Source: Linnemannia hyalina (Eukaryota > Mortierellomycota > Mortierellomycetes > Mortierellales > Mortierellaceae). From it: DNA of 64,000 nucleotides. This document shows, piece by piece, positions 47,029-59,700 of this stretch. The notes under the pieces were generated by a model. The model was not told where the DNA came from. It worked only from the letters and a program-made list of their open reading frames with translations, and made no database searches. The stretch is from positions 2,805,501 through 2,869,500 of the forward strand of contig JAHRHY010000002.1 in assembly GCA_019671135.1 (NCBI GenBank), in the 5' to 3' direction. The position numbers were made by a program, and so were the translations under genes. The stretch's first letter is position 1; each line of letters begins with the position of its first letter.

Positions 47029-48786
47029 ATGTCGATCGCATACCGGATAGCAGCTCTCCCAAGGACAGGACACACCGGACTGATCGCTCGAGTCTCACAG
47101 TCAAGTCATGCTCATGTCACCCACACTCGATCACTCATTCAACCTCCTACATTCAGATCCTCCGTCCGCAATGGGATCCAGCTTCCTAGAGCAACTTCGA
47201 CATTCACCCTCAGAGCTCTGTCTTCTTACGCCCACTCGTACTCGCCGTCGTCTCGCACCTTTTCCACAACAACTAATCGTTACAACAGCACACCAGTGGC
47301 AGCAGGAGAGGCACAACAGCAAGAGGAAGAGCCGATCCAGGGCTCAGCACCAGCCTACAAGCGCCACCTCGTGATCTGTACGGGCGTCGAGTCCATGAAC
47401 TGGATCAAGAAACCCGAGCTCGCAGATATTTACCACAACCTCCTCATGACCGCTGTCCGTGGCCAGGAAGTCAAGGTCAATTGGGTCGAGGATGGGTCCG
47501 AACCCCCACAAGATAATGCGCTCCCCACAAAGGGTCCTCGACACGATCTGATCCTCTTCCCCGACAATGTGAAGTTCCTCAATGTCCGCACAGAGGCGTT
47601 CCAGGATCTCACTCGGTACCTGGAGCAACACCCTATCGGCACCCTTCGCCCCGCATTGGAGAAACAGATTCAGGAAGCTAACAGTGACGACGACAAATGG
47701 ACGACAGAGTTAGTCCCCGGAAGCGGCGAGCCTGTGACGATCCAATTGGTCAAGGAGCCCAGTGCGGTCATGGTCTGCATTCATGGATCGCGTGATTGCA
47801 AGTGTGGTGAGCGTGGAGGAGACATGTTCAAGATCCTGAAGGATATGGTCGAGATGACTGGGTTGACCAATTCTGTCAAGATCTATGGAATCAGTCATAT
47901 TGGAGGACACAAGTTCGCTCCCAACACCATCATGTACCCCTCGGGAGATTGGCACGGCAACCTCTCGGAACTGGACTCGAACGATGCTCAGCAGATCTTG
48001 TTTGATGCACTTGCGAATGGTGGGATTGCGGGAGGTGTCAGAGAGAGAGCGGCGGATCCCGTTATGATTGATAAGTGGAGAGGGCGGATCGGAATGAACA
48101 AACAGGAGCAACTGAAGTTGTACGAGGAGGTTCTGGAGAAGCAAAAGTCAAGGATGGTTTGGCCTTCACCAAAGAACCAGCAGCAAGATGAGCAGCCACG
48201 TGGATTGTTCTCTGCCCCTGGCGAGGAGCTCTACGAAGATGACGGGCTGAAGGAGCAGGTCAATGCTGTCTCGGTCGAGTCCAACAAGCCCTCCACCCCA
48301 AAGACTGGCAGTAGTGGGGTTACTGAGGAGCCCCAGAGGGTCAAGATCATTTTTGAGACGTTCCAAAAGGTCAGGACAGAGATTGATGCCAAGGTCGGCG
48401 AACGCATTCTGGATATTGTCAAGGACAAGGATCCCAGTCGCCAGGGCGTCTACCAAGCACTGGAGTGTACCTGCGGTGGCCAGCTGGGTAAGTTTTTATT
48501 TGGGTGAACGGGAAAATCATCCTTTTGTGGAGAATTGATGTCATAGGAGTGGGGAGGGGACGTCACACTAATCCTTTAACTCGTGTCTGGATCTTATTTA
48601 GAATGTGCCACCTGCCATGTATACATTGAGCCTCCATTCAACGCACGGTTGACCGCTGTCACAGATGGGGAGGAGGATATGTTAGAGTATGCCGTTGGAC
48701 GCAAGGATGATATCTCTCGACTCGGTTGCCAGATCAAGATTCAGCCAGAACTAGAGGGCATGGTCGTCAAACTTCCTCAGTACTAA
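47029..48786 (+). CDS. AIM32-like thioredoxin-fold protein fused to a 2Fe-2S ferredoxin
   Basis: Exons 47029-48487 and 48602-48786 give 547 residues. The first 90 residues are Arg/Ser/Thr-rich with few acidic residues, a likely mitochondrial presequence. Residues about 110-315 match the sucrase/ferredoxin-like (AIM32) family: DLILFPDNVKFLNV, VCIHGSRDCKCGERGG (Cys250, 257, 259) and SHIGGHKFAPNTIMYPSG. After an acidic/Gln-rich linker, residues about 435-547 form an adrenodoxin-type ferredoxin with cluster ligands Cys482, Cys488, Cys491 and Cys529 (TCGGQLECATC, then LGCQI). The intron falls between the second domain's cluster residues and joins in phase. One protein would therefore carry two iron-sulfur or thiol centres, probably in mitochondrial redox chemistry. 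Confidence 0.85.
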
Positions 48787-49805
48787 ATTTTCACACCAAA
48801 TAATACCACCTTAGATTTCACTCTGTGTTTGCAACGGTTAAAAAGAACAAATCTTGCTTCTTTTACTGTGATTACGAACGATGTCGATCATGACCCTCTC
48901 TTCAATTGATACGATTACTGACTCTTCGGCCCCCGGAGACAATGATCTCGTCGCGGCTATGTACTTCTTAGTTCATTCGGACAACAGTCATCGGATGAAA
49001 AATGAACAAAAGGAACGAACGGTTGAAAGGACGAGACCCTCATACGACCATTCACTTGGCGTACAATGGAATAGCAGTTTTGTTGTCAGAGAGAATTCTG
49101 GTAGACCAACGCTATTATTGCCATGCCACACTTGAAAGTCTCTCTCCCTCACACTCAGCCCTTTCAGTTGGCAGTATGCATCCGTCAAGTAACCACCATC
49201 ACTACAGTCATCATTATCACTACTTCGTCTTAACCAGCAACAACCACAGAAAACAGACAAAGGATCCAAGCCGATCATACCATTCAATAGAACCACACCT
49301 TTTTTTTTGGCTATCTGACAAAGAGGTTTACTGCCCTTCAAGACTACTTATGCATTGCCTGTTATCCACCTCTTTACTTTGAGGACGTCAAGAAAGAAGA
49401 AAAAAGAAGGGTTGTAGTAACATTCAGTCGGTAACGCTGATTGCATACGCTCTCTCCTTCTCCCCTTTTACCTTCAAAGTCTTGGAAGAACATAAAACGG
49501 AGTCGGCATCTATCTTTTTCTTCTTTCCTTCACAATCTTCTTTGTTTTTGTCAATACCCCATCCCCCCTGCACCCAATACTTGCCTTGTGAACCATCGCT
49601 CTTCTTTTCTCTCTCTCACATAAATTGATACCCACAACAACCGTCTACCCAATCATCGCTCTTCCCCAAAAACGAAATATTTTGCGTCCGCTCTTCCTTG
49701 CCCAGTCTATTCGACTCTTCTTTCACACTTTCCCCAACCCTTACCTTCTTACCACTTGCCAACTCCTTCTTCTTCCTTTTCTTTGGCATCTTTCGTTGAG
49801 AAGAA
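48787..49805. other. Intergenic region
   Basis: About 1 kb between the AIM32-ferredoxin gene and ATG22. C/T-rich promoter-like sequence occupies 49440-49800. No coding exon is supported on either strand. Confidence 0.45.
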
Positions 49806-52266
49806 ATGCCACCCTCCAGGTTCCTTTCGGACAGCACTACGACGCTCACAGACTTGGATCTGACCGACTATGAAGAGAAGCAGAACCATCAACCTTCTGT
49901 CCCACCCCTGAAGAAATCTGAAGAATGGGCTTGGGTATGATCTCTTCTCATTAGTCATTTATCAAGTCTGGTTGTTGAGATTAGGTGAGAAAAACAAAAG
50001 GATCTTGAACCAGGCCTAAGAACTAACCTTTTTTCATGTTTGTTTCCTTCCTCTCTTTCTTTGTTCCATTCTAGTACATCCAAAATGCAACGTAAGTTTT
50101 TTTTCTTCTCTTTCAACGTTCAAGGGCCACGTTGAACACTTTTCTACATTCTCACATCTCCTCATCCCTCTCCTTTACATCCACCAACCAACACATATAG
50201 ATACTGTGGATATGGCTGGGTAGCCTCCGCACTCCTTGTGCCGCTGCTAATCCAAGATATGGCCTCCAAGGCCGGCTTCGAGGCATCCAACCACGCCATC
50301 CCTTGCAACACCACCGTGCCCGGTTATAAATGTGTCACCCCCGTTTTGGGGCATTACCTCGAACCGGGCACGATTTCCTTGTATATTTCTTCGCTGTCGT
50401 CGATTCTGAGTTTCTTCATGTCGTTGTCTATCTCTGCTGTTGCTGACCACGGATGTAAGTTCTTCCTTGGAAGGCTTTTTTTTTTTTGATTTATCGATGT
50501 GAGCTTCATTATGTTTTGACATGAAAAAAGAAGGAAAGGAGGGACATCTCCGTGGAAAGAAAAGAGAGCGAGAAAGAGAGAGGAAGCGCAGAAAGAGGAA
50601 GGGCGAAACGAGCGTCAAGGGGTGGTAATGGGAGCCAGGGACTCTTACATTTACTCCAGATATAATAGAAAGAGAGCCGTGGAAACCAGCATTCAAAAGG
50701 AGGGGACTGAAGACAAGAAGTGAAATGGGATCTAGCTGTAAGACGAAGGCTGTTGCCAGCTGACAAAGTGTTGCAAAATGCAATCAGTCGAAGCTCCCTT
50801 TGTGCGTGCGCAGTTGGAGGGAAGGGGCCAAGCGATACTGGGTAATGAACAAAGGGTAATAAACAAGGAGTTTGCAACATCAACCCTGCCACTCCATGCA
50901 TCTAACAATTGACCCTTCTTTTTTTTCTTCCGATGGTCATCTCTTTTCCTTCATGTGGGATGGATATATTAATAGCGTACAGGAAGACCCTGTTGATCGC
51001 CTTCTCCGTCCTAGGCTGCATCAACGCCTGCGCCTTCTTCATCATCTACAAACCCTCCCTCTTCTGGGTCGGAGCCATCCTCTCCCCCCTCGGATGGACA
51101 TTCTTCAACATCGCTGGCGTTTTCTCCCACTCCTTCCTACCCCTCTACGGTCGAGCCCACCCCGAAGTCCTCTCTGCCGAATCCCGAGGCGAGTCCCTGG
51201 CCATCATCCGCAAGATTCAGGAACAAAAGATTAATGATCTCTCGGCAATGTCGGTCGTGGTTGCGAATATCGGCTCGGTGTTGATCCATGGGTTCTGCAT
51301 TGGGATCTCGTGGAGTATGAAGGAGAGTTCGTTGAGTTTGGAGATTGCGATTGCGTTTTCGGGAGTTTGGTGGTTGGTGTGGATGGTTGTTATTGCCCCT
51401 TGGTTGGATGCGAGGCCTAATGAACCGTTGCCCGAGGGGACTAATTGGGTTGTTTATTCCTGGTCCAAAAGTAAGTCCCTTCCTCCCTCTTGTCTCTATG
51501 GTAATGCTTTGCCTCAAAGTCATAACCTCCTATTTCTAATCAACCATACTCATCGACCTCATTGATAATAGCGTACAAAACGTTGACATCGTTCCGGAAA
51601 CTGCCCGAGATCTTCAAGTTCATGATCGCCTGGTTCATCCTCTCGGACGGGATCAACACCATCCCCGCAATCCTCTTCATCATCCTTTACCGCGAACTAG
51701 CCTTCACTCACACCCACTCCATCATCATCTCCGTCCTCCTTGCCCTCATGGCCTCCCTCGGCGCTTACCTATTCATGGTCATCCGCAAATACTGGTCCCT
51801 CACCACAAAATTCATGATCCTCCTGTGTCTCGGCTTCTACTCCCTCCTCATGGCTTACCTCGTCATCGCCCCATACTTCTCCGACAAGGCTGGACTCCGC
51901 ACTGTTGGGGAAGGGTGGGCTTGTACGGTCTACATTGGCCTCATCATCAGCACCTTTTACTCCTCCATGAGGGTCATGCTTTCGGAACTGTGTCCCGTAG
52001 GGGATGAGAATGAGTGGTTCTCATTATACCTGTTGGCGGATAAGGGATCGTCGTGGTTGGGTCCCTTTGTGACAGGTGCGATTTATACGTATGTCCACGA
52101 TTACCGCAAGGCGTTCTGGTTCCCGTTGGGATTGATTGTGTTGGGGGTTATTGTGCTGTTGAGGGTTGATGTAGATTTGGGTAAGGACCAGGCGAGGGAG
52201 TTTGCGAGGGAGAAGAAGGAGAGGTGTCGTCAGGGACAACAGCAGGCCACTGGCTACTTCAAATGA
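49806..52266 (+). CDS. ATG22: Vacuolar amino-acid effluxer ATG22 (MFS)
   Basis: Exons 49806-49934, 50075-50091 (17 nt), 50201-50454, 50976-51470 and 51572-52266 give 529 residues. About ten to twelve transmembrane helices are seen. Family features are YCGYGWVASALLVPLLIQDMA, SFLPLYGRAHP, a KINDLSAM-type loop followed by a helix with VANIGSVLIHG, TYKTLTSFRKLPEIFKFMIAWFILSDG and ELCPVGDENEWFSLY, all typical of ATG22-like MFS proteins. The yeast protein exports amino acids from the vacuole after autophagic breakdown. The second exon is a 17-nt microexon giving YIQNA-T just before the first helix. Intron 3 is 521 nt, large for this window. Confidence 0.92.
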
Positions 52267-52604
52267 GCGCTTCATTTTGTATTTACTTATCTCTAATACC
52301 ACCAATGTACTGTACCACATAATAATGTATCCTCCTAATTTTTCTCTGCAACTGCGTAGTCGTTGTTATCCTGTGTAATGTCTAAATGAAAAAAGAAGCG
52401 GCGTGTTCGATGCTCAACGCGTTGTCCCTCCTTTCCCCCTCTCCCTCTCTCTCTCTCTCATCCAATCGCAAAGAACTGATCGACGCGGAAATAAAAAAAA
52501 AAAACTCCCCCTCACTTTATTTTGGTGGCGGCGTAGAAATTAATTTATTTGAAACATTCGTCCCCAATCACAAAAACGCTCTCCGCCAAAAGAACAAAAA
52601 AAGC

Positions 52605-55600
52605 CTACAGTGGAAGAAACACCGAAGACGAGGAGGAGCGGTCTCGACCTGCGTTCCGCTCAATCGACGTCGCTACTTTCGTAACCGGGGCCACAGGAGA
52701 AGCTCTAGGAGTACCAAACCTTGCGGTAAGGGAGGAGGATTTTAAGCCAGACAAAGCGCGTCTCTTACTAGGGAAGATCCGATAGTCTGCCTCAATTTCG
52801 TTGTCCGAATCATCATCGTCGTCGTTGTCAGCCTCATGGCCATAATCGGGATCACTACCATTGCACTCTTCATCCACAGAGTCCTCACCAGAGGGTTTGG
52901 TGTATCCGGGTACTGCAGGCAATCGAAGAGATTCAGTCGACAAGGACATGGAGGAGGCCGAGGGTGAAGAGGGTATATAGGATGACGGCTGTGAGGATGA
53001 GGTAGGTGTCGAAGGCGCACTGCTTCCACTATCAAACCCAGTAAGGTCACCGTTTCGGATGTTAATCTCAATACTCAGCGCAGTTGGCTTCTGTACTTGA
53101 CCCTCAACAAAGACAATCTCTCGATTTTCGGTGTCTCTCGCTCCATCCGCTCGGTTCTCGCCCTTCAATTCAGCAACGACAACAGGGATATCTTGCTCCA
53201 CGTTACCACGTCCCCGAGATATCGGGTTATGGTATTCGTCGACGACGGGGTAGATCAACACATTCATCTTGCTGGTCACCACTATGACCGAGTTGGTCGG
53301 AATCGTCAACCAGTCGGCCTTCTCAAACGTCAAAGGCTCCGATGCAATCACCACCATGTCCTGCCGCCTATTATCCTTCACCATCCGGTAATGCGACGAG
53401 TTGCATTTCTCAAATCGGTTCCCCGAGGAGTAGTAAAGACTTGCGGCTTCCAAATGCCTCGAGCTGATGTACCGCGAGCAGACCGCCGTGACACCGTCCG
53501 TGACAGCAAAGTTCATCATCGAGGCTCCATCGTCGTGGGCAATCCCGAGACTGCCGGGCGTCGTAGGAGTCGTTGCATTGGCAGCGTCCTTGATCCAGGC
53601 ATTCAGCTTGGCTATCGTCTTGACCACGGCCTCCTGGAGCTCCTGATGGCAAAACGGTTCAGCCTGGAGTGGGGTTTTGAGCTGACTAAGAAAGACCGCG
53701 AATGCCCATTCAGAGTCTGTGTTACCGTTCACGTTGAAATAGATCTCGTCTGGCAAGGACTCTTGAACCTTTCTCTTGATCTAAAGAAATCATCACAGTT
53801 GAAAATATAAAAACAGTTCAGATGTTCGTCCTTTACTGATGAGCGAGTACATGAGTCTTGTTGCTGCTCCCAAATTGTAAACAGAGAAGACGCGGCGATG
53901 ATTCACATCTTCCACCAAGAATAAACAGCCGCGTCTTTCTTGCTGAGGTGGACCACACCATCGACTTTCATCAGAGACATTCCACTAACACACCAAGGAG
54001 ATGTCACGAAAAGACAAACACAACAATCAGAGCAACCAACAAAAGGAAAAAAAGGGAAACAAACACCAACAACAACAAACGACAACACGCCAATGAGGAA
54101 GACCGAAACAAAAAAGACGAGAGAGGTGCATAGATGGTGTCAATGGCCGTCAGAGTCGCGTCATTTGGGCCCATAGTCTCGCTCCTTACCAAGTGGAAAT
54201 TGGCAATGTTGCCATTGTGCATAAACATCAGACGCCCGTACTGCCAGGGATGGCCTATCCGAAGGAGCAAATGGTAAGAGGAATGGAGGAAGAAAAGAGT
54301 GGGGTGATTAGGAGGAGAGAGCAATCGCTGATAGTAATATTACGAGGCCGAATTCAATTGATCATTATCCATTCGCCCTTCCACCATTCTCCGAAGGCGC
54401 TTCCTTTTTTCTTCATGTGTTTGTTTTGTATTGTATTGCGTTGTATTGTTCTCCTTTGTCAAGTCAAGGTCAAGCCAATTGTGTTCCCGTCGAGTGCGCG
54501 CGTGTGTGTATGATTTTGAGAAAGGCATTTGAGGCTGGACAAACTTACAATTGCTTTCCGAGACTGAACCTGCCGTCGAGGCACGTACATGGGCAAAGAC
54601 AAGAGGGCTCTTTATTTTGTCGGCCAGTCGGATCAAGTTCATGTTGTTCCATGCAGGCGTGACCGAAGTGAAGATGCAAGGAGAGCTGCCTAGTTCAGAA
54701 TCTGGCGCGGATTCATACCATCCTATTGTGTTTTTTGTCGTTGTTAATGTGGCAGTTGTCAGGCACCAATGGGTAGAGCACGAGAGGGAGGGAAAAAATA
54801 ACAATGATATCGATTCAGTATCGAGCGTAAAATTGACGTTTTCCGATCATCTTTTCAGGGTACGCACGACTCATACTGCATACATGGGAGAGGGAGAGAG
54901 GGGGAGGGAGAGTCCGTTTCGTTTTTATCGCCTCCAATGGACTGAGGAGTGGGAGACCAAACGGTACTGTTCATCTCCTTAGTTCCTCCTTCTCCCTTCT
55001 ATCCCCTTCCATTTCGAGCCTCCTCCAAAGAACAGAACAGAAAGGTCCAGACACCCCTGAATGGCGTTCTTTTCCACAAAGCATAGTAAAAGTGCGTCAA
55101 AGTGCAAACAAAGAAATGGCCTTTTTTCTTTCTCCCTTCTGTTCCTTTGTTGCTGACGCAGGCTCGACTCTCCAATTGTGAGACCCGACTCAACCGCCGC
55201 TCATTCGTGACAGGTAATGGAATACCGCGAAAAACTCATTCATGGACAGTAAGAAACAGCTACAAACTTACCGACACCGAAACCATCACCTAGATTCCAG
55301 AGAAAAGGGACGAGGCGAGTAAGGTGAAAAGGAAGAAGAGAAGAAAATTGACATTCGACCATGGGAGGCAAAGATCAAGAGGACGGACAAAAGTCAATAA
55401 AGGCGATTGAATGAGGGATTAGTTGAGTCAAATTCAATTCAATAGGGGGGATGCGAACACATGGTTCCATTGTGTCATTCCAGCAGGAGATCCACAATGA
55501 CCTAAAAAAGGGGTCAACCTTTTAATATTGGCTCTATGCCTTTTTCACTCAAGGGTAAGAAGGCACTTACCGTTGATAGGTCGTCTGTGGTCAAGTCGCA

Positions 55601-55932
55601 ACCTCGAGTCAAAGGACTGGTTGATGATGGAGTGTGCCGGCTTGGTCAATAGCTGAGGTTTTCGTCGGCAGCAAGGGGTATTCGGAACACAAAAAAAAAG
55701 GTTGAGAGTTGTATGAGGAAAGAAAAAAGAGGGTTCAAGAAGAATGGAATGTGAATGAGTGTTTCTTTCACCATTGTTCATTGCAGCATTGACGGAGAAA
55801 AGAAAGACGAGGAATAATGTGTCTGTGCAGTGTGCAGAGAAGGGGTAATGTGTGTTGGAAGTTTGCAGTCTGTGTATTTACATGGGCAAGCTGGATGGGC
55901 TGCCTGCCCTTGTACAGGAGCATTCGACACAT
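52605..55932 (-). CDS. DUG3: Glutathione-degrading glutamine amidotransferase DUG3
   Basis: Six minus-strand exons (55882-55932, 55571-55652, 55272-55289, 54549-54722, 54190-54254, 52605-53780) give 521 residues. Cys2 after the initiator Met is the class II amidotransferase nucleophile (M-C-R-M-L-L-Y-K-G). The conserved core follows: KPAHSIINQSFDSRLRLD, RPINGDGFGVGWY, LVFAHVRASTAGSVSESNCHPW, GRLMFMHNGNIANF, FNVNGNTDSEWAF. The third exon is an 18-nt microexon that supplies DGFGVG of the active-site loop. DUG3 with DUG2 cleaves the gamma-glutamyl bond of glutathione in yeast. The last 150 residues are a Ser/Asp-rich extension not expected in yeast Dug3. Confidence 0.93.
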
Positions 55933-55974
55933 GGGCGGGGTGTTGAATCGCGGAGCAGTTGGGATGTCCAGTGT

Positions 55975-56030
55975 GTGAATAAGTGAATGAGTGAGTGATG
56001 AGTGAGTGAATGAGTGAGTGAGTGAGGACA
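55975..56030 (+). repeat. GAGT/GAAT tandem repeat
   Basis: Imperfect tetranucleotide repeats of GTGA, GTGAAT and GAGT units lie upstream of the DUG3 start codon, in its presumed promoter or leader. Confidence 0.75.
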
Positions 56031-56225
56031 GGGTAACGAGAATTTGTTTCTTTTGTTTGGGTTGTTTCCTTTGGGGTCGAGTGAGTGTGTGAGAGGAGAG
56101 ATTTTTGCGAGTGTGGAAGATGAGAGAGGGCAGGTTTGTAGATGGTATCTATGTGTGTAAATGACGAGGAGAAGGTAGGGGGTAGAAATATGATGATGAA
56201 GTAAAAGTAGAAGAGGTACGAATGA

Positions 56226-56267
56226 ACAGAGAGAAGAAGAGAAGAAGAGAAGAAGAGAAGAAGAGAA
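56226..56267 (+). repeat. (AGAAGA)n purine repeat
   Basis: About six AGAAGAG-type units lie in the spacer between DUG3 and the kinesin. The spacer 55933-56760 otherwise shows no supported gene. Confidence 0.75.
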
Positions 56268-56760
56268 TGAAAATAATATGTGAAGAGGTGAATGTGACTA
56301 AGATTAAACTGCGAGCAGCTGTTGTTGCTGTTGTTGTTGTCGTCGTGTGGTGTGATTTTCCTCCTGCAATACAGCCATACATCCATTGCCACTTCATTGT
56401 CAGACTCACACCATGGCGCTCTGCATCATTCAATCATCAATCACACATGAGGCTGGGCAGGCACGCACAGGCAGTCAGGCTGGGCGAATTTCGTCCAAAA
56501 AAGGCGTCTTCGTCCCCTCTTTCACTACATTTTTTCTTTCATTTTCTCCCTGTGGTTATTTGAGCCCACTTCATTTAACAATGTGTTAATGTTTGTCACT
56601 TGTCTGCTATCGAAAGCTATTGTTGGAGTGCGAAAGTGTATGTGTATGTGTTTGTATGTGAAATATGTACAAGGGGGTTGCAATGGGTGGGTGGAGGGGT
56701 GGGGGTGTGCAAACCGACGAGGTGGTGTTGGTGGTAGGTAGCATGCAGCAGCAGATGCTT

Positions 56761-59700
56761 TTAGTGCATCCTGCTCTTGCTCTTGCTCTTCAGCTTGCGA
56801 TGGAGCTGCTTGGACGCGTTATTCTTGGCTGGCTGAACATACATGTCAACCTTCTCGTCCATCTCATCCGAAAACACCGTCGGCGCCTGTCGCAGCTTCC
56901 TCTTCTTCAACTTCGGCCTCAGTCCACACATCATCACATCCTTCTTCATCGATTCGCTGTCCTCATCCTCGTCCTTGACCGTCAGCTCATCATCATCAAT
57001 CGCCTTCATCTCGCCCTTGCCCTTGCCCTTTCCCATGGCCTTGGCTGACTGCGGCTCTACCTTCTTATTACTTTTTGGGTCATCGTTCTCCTTGTCCCCT
57101 GCATCAATCTTCGCCTTCGTCTCAAGCGGGAACTCGTTCGAATCTTCGGTATCAAGCGATTCCTGCGCGCTGTCGTACTCCGATATCGCCCCATTCAAAT
57201 CCTTATCCCCATCGGACTCATCGTCACCATCCATATCTCCGACCTGGCGGCTGTGATACCTCTCACCGTCATAATCCAAATCATCGTCAACATGGGATAT
57301 CAGAGGGTACTCCGGGTCTCTCTCTGTAGTCAACGACGGATCCAGCTTGGTCATAGGTACATCAAGAGCAGGACGGGGCCATGATGAACGTAATCGGTCA
57401 GGAGTCTCCAAAGGAGCCTCATGCTCCCCCAGTCTGGCGTCAAAGGACTCCCACGTAGGATTAGTCCACTTGTCGTCCGCAGCCCCATACTTTGAGAGGA
57501 CAGGTGGACGCGATGGAGATGTTCGCCGTGGAGAAGGGGTCATTAACTCAAGCTTTGGGTAAATAGGTCGGACCGGAGATATTTTTGCCGCAGGGGTGCC
57601 GATATGGTCGTCAATCGCGCGCGGCAACTCCATTCGGTCGCCAGGGGCACTCCTCGCCAACGTATCCTCGCTACCATCATGCGAACCTTCCTGTGCCATC
57701 TCGTACTCGTCTGCTTGTAGGTAATCCTCAGGTCCAGCGTTCTGCACAGGACGCGCTGGCAAGTCGTCCTCGGGTTCAAAGTCTGGGGAAGGTTCCGCCT
57801 GCATGTCTTCAACTCCAAAGTTTAGCGAAAGGTCCGGTTGGATGACGTTCTCAGGAGTAAAGTCTGGCGACCGGCCCCCTTCTTGATCGTCCTCGCTAGC
57901 AACAAGACCGGGTGCAAGCAGCATGGCGTCGTCCTCATCCCTTGGAGATCCTTGGGCGGCCACTCTCTTCGATTCTTGAGGGGTCACGGGAACTTGCAGG
58001 TTGGAGGGCTCCTGGGCTGTAATCGCATAAGTCGTCTCAAAGCTACCAGCTACGGGGTGGACCACAGTGGTGTCAAGACCCGACTCCACGCCCTCTTCAG
58101 TCTGGATGTTGGATGTCTTTGACGTCTGCGGCAATGACGGACCCACGCTGTCCTCCACCTGGGAACGCTCTTGATCCTCATCGATGTCACTATCCTTGAA
58201 CAGCAGAGACGACTTGGTGCCGGTCGACAGTCTCGTCTTCTTGATTGGAGGCTGGATCGCCGAAGACCTAGTTTGGGAGCTCACGGTCGGGTTGTTGGGA
58301 AGCGAGTAGCGAGAGCGTGTCACTCTGGCTGGCGAGGATCGAGATGTGATAGTCGTCAGCGTTTCCTGATGGCCTGGCAACGATCTCGATCGAGTACTTG
58401 TGCGCTTATTGGTCGACAGCTTGGAATCTTTGGCCTTGAACGATGCCTTATCACTTGTGTCCTGCGATGACTGTCGACTCGATTCGGCACTTGACTCGGC
58501 GAACTGCTGAACCCGCGCAAATCGATCGCTTATTTTCGTCCACTTGAGCGTGGCATGGTACTCATCTAAGGCAAATGAAATAAATAAAAGCGTTAAAAAG
58601 CCTGGCCACTTATTTGCATATATAAATGGACGATCCGAAAGCAAGCCGTGTGTCTCCATTACCTTCCGAGTCAGATTCGATTTCAATAATGTTCACGAAG
58701 TCTGGATGAGCGATGGCAGCAGATACAGCAGGACGGGATACTGTCTTAACGTCAAGTGAGGGATCCGATGACTGGTTTCCATGCTTGATGTGTGCCGACC
58801 CGGTCTGCTCAGTTACAACGGTCTCTGTTCGATCCCCTGTCGTGGTCTCATCGGCGTCCTGAGGGTTGAACTGAGGTTCGCCTTGAGGCTCGTTCTGAGG
58901 GTCGTCTTGAGGATCGTCCTGAAGATGATCTTGAGGTTCGACCTGAATGTAGTCTTGAGTGTCACCCTGAGGGTCGCCTTGAGGGTTGTTCTGAGGATCG
59001 TTCAGAGGGTCGTCGTGTAGTACGTCCCTAAAGGCTATGGCCTCGTCGACATGCTCCACAAAGTCCTCCTCCAGAGTAGCCTGTTCCACAGCCATGTCTC
59101 CTGCGTCCTTAATCGTCGCCAACACTTCCGCGGCCACCGAATTGGTATTAATTTGGTCCAAGGCGAGCAATGAGTCATCTGGAGCAGAGCGATCACTGGC
59201 AGCAACGGTTGTCAAGTCTGGAACAGAAGCATGAGCAGCGCCTCGGGCCAGTTTCGTGACCGGAGAGTCTGCGAACCAAGTATTCCATGCGTCGATAGTC
59301 TCGTTCGCCTTTGCCAACTTTCTCTCCAACACCGATCGGGTCTCATCGGCCGCTTCCAAGTCTCTCACAAGTACGACCATGCTCTGATCGCGATCGCCCG
59401 ACTGGAACCGTTCTGTCATCGCAAGACACTTCTTGTCGCTCGTGACCAGTGCTTCTCTCAGCTGAGTCAATTCCAGCTCATGGTTAACGTTCAAGCTATC
59501 CGCCAGTGCCTGCATCTGTCCCAAAAGTTTGTCCTCCTGCTCTTGAAACCGTACATCCATCGCTTCATCATGCTCTCGTCGCTCGAACGCTGCGTGTTTC
59601 AAATCGGCTCTCAGGCCCTCGATTTTCACCTCTAAGGACCGCACTACTGAGTTGTGATGGGTTTCCTGTGAGGCTCGAGTGGCTTCGGCGTCGACGACCT

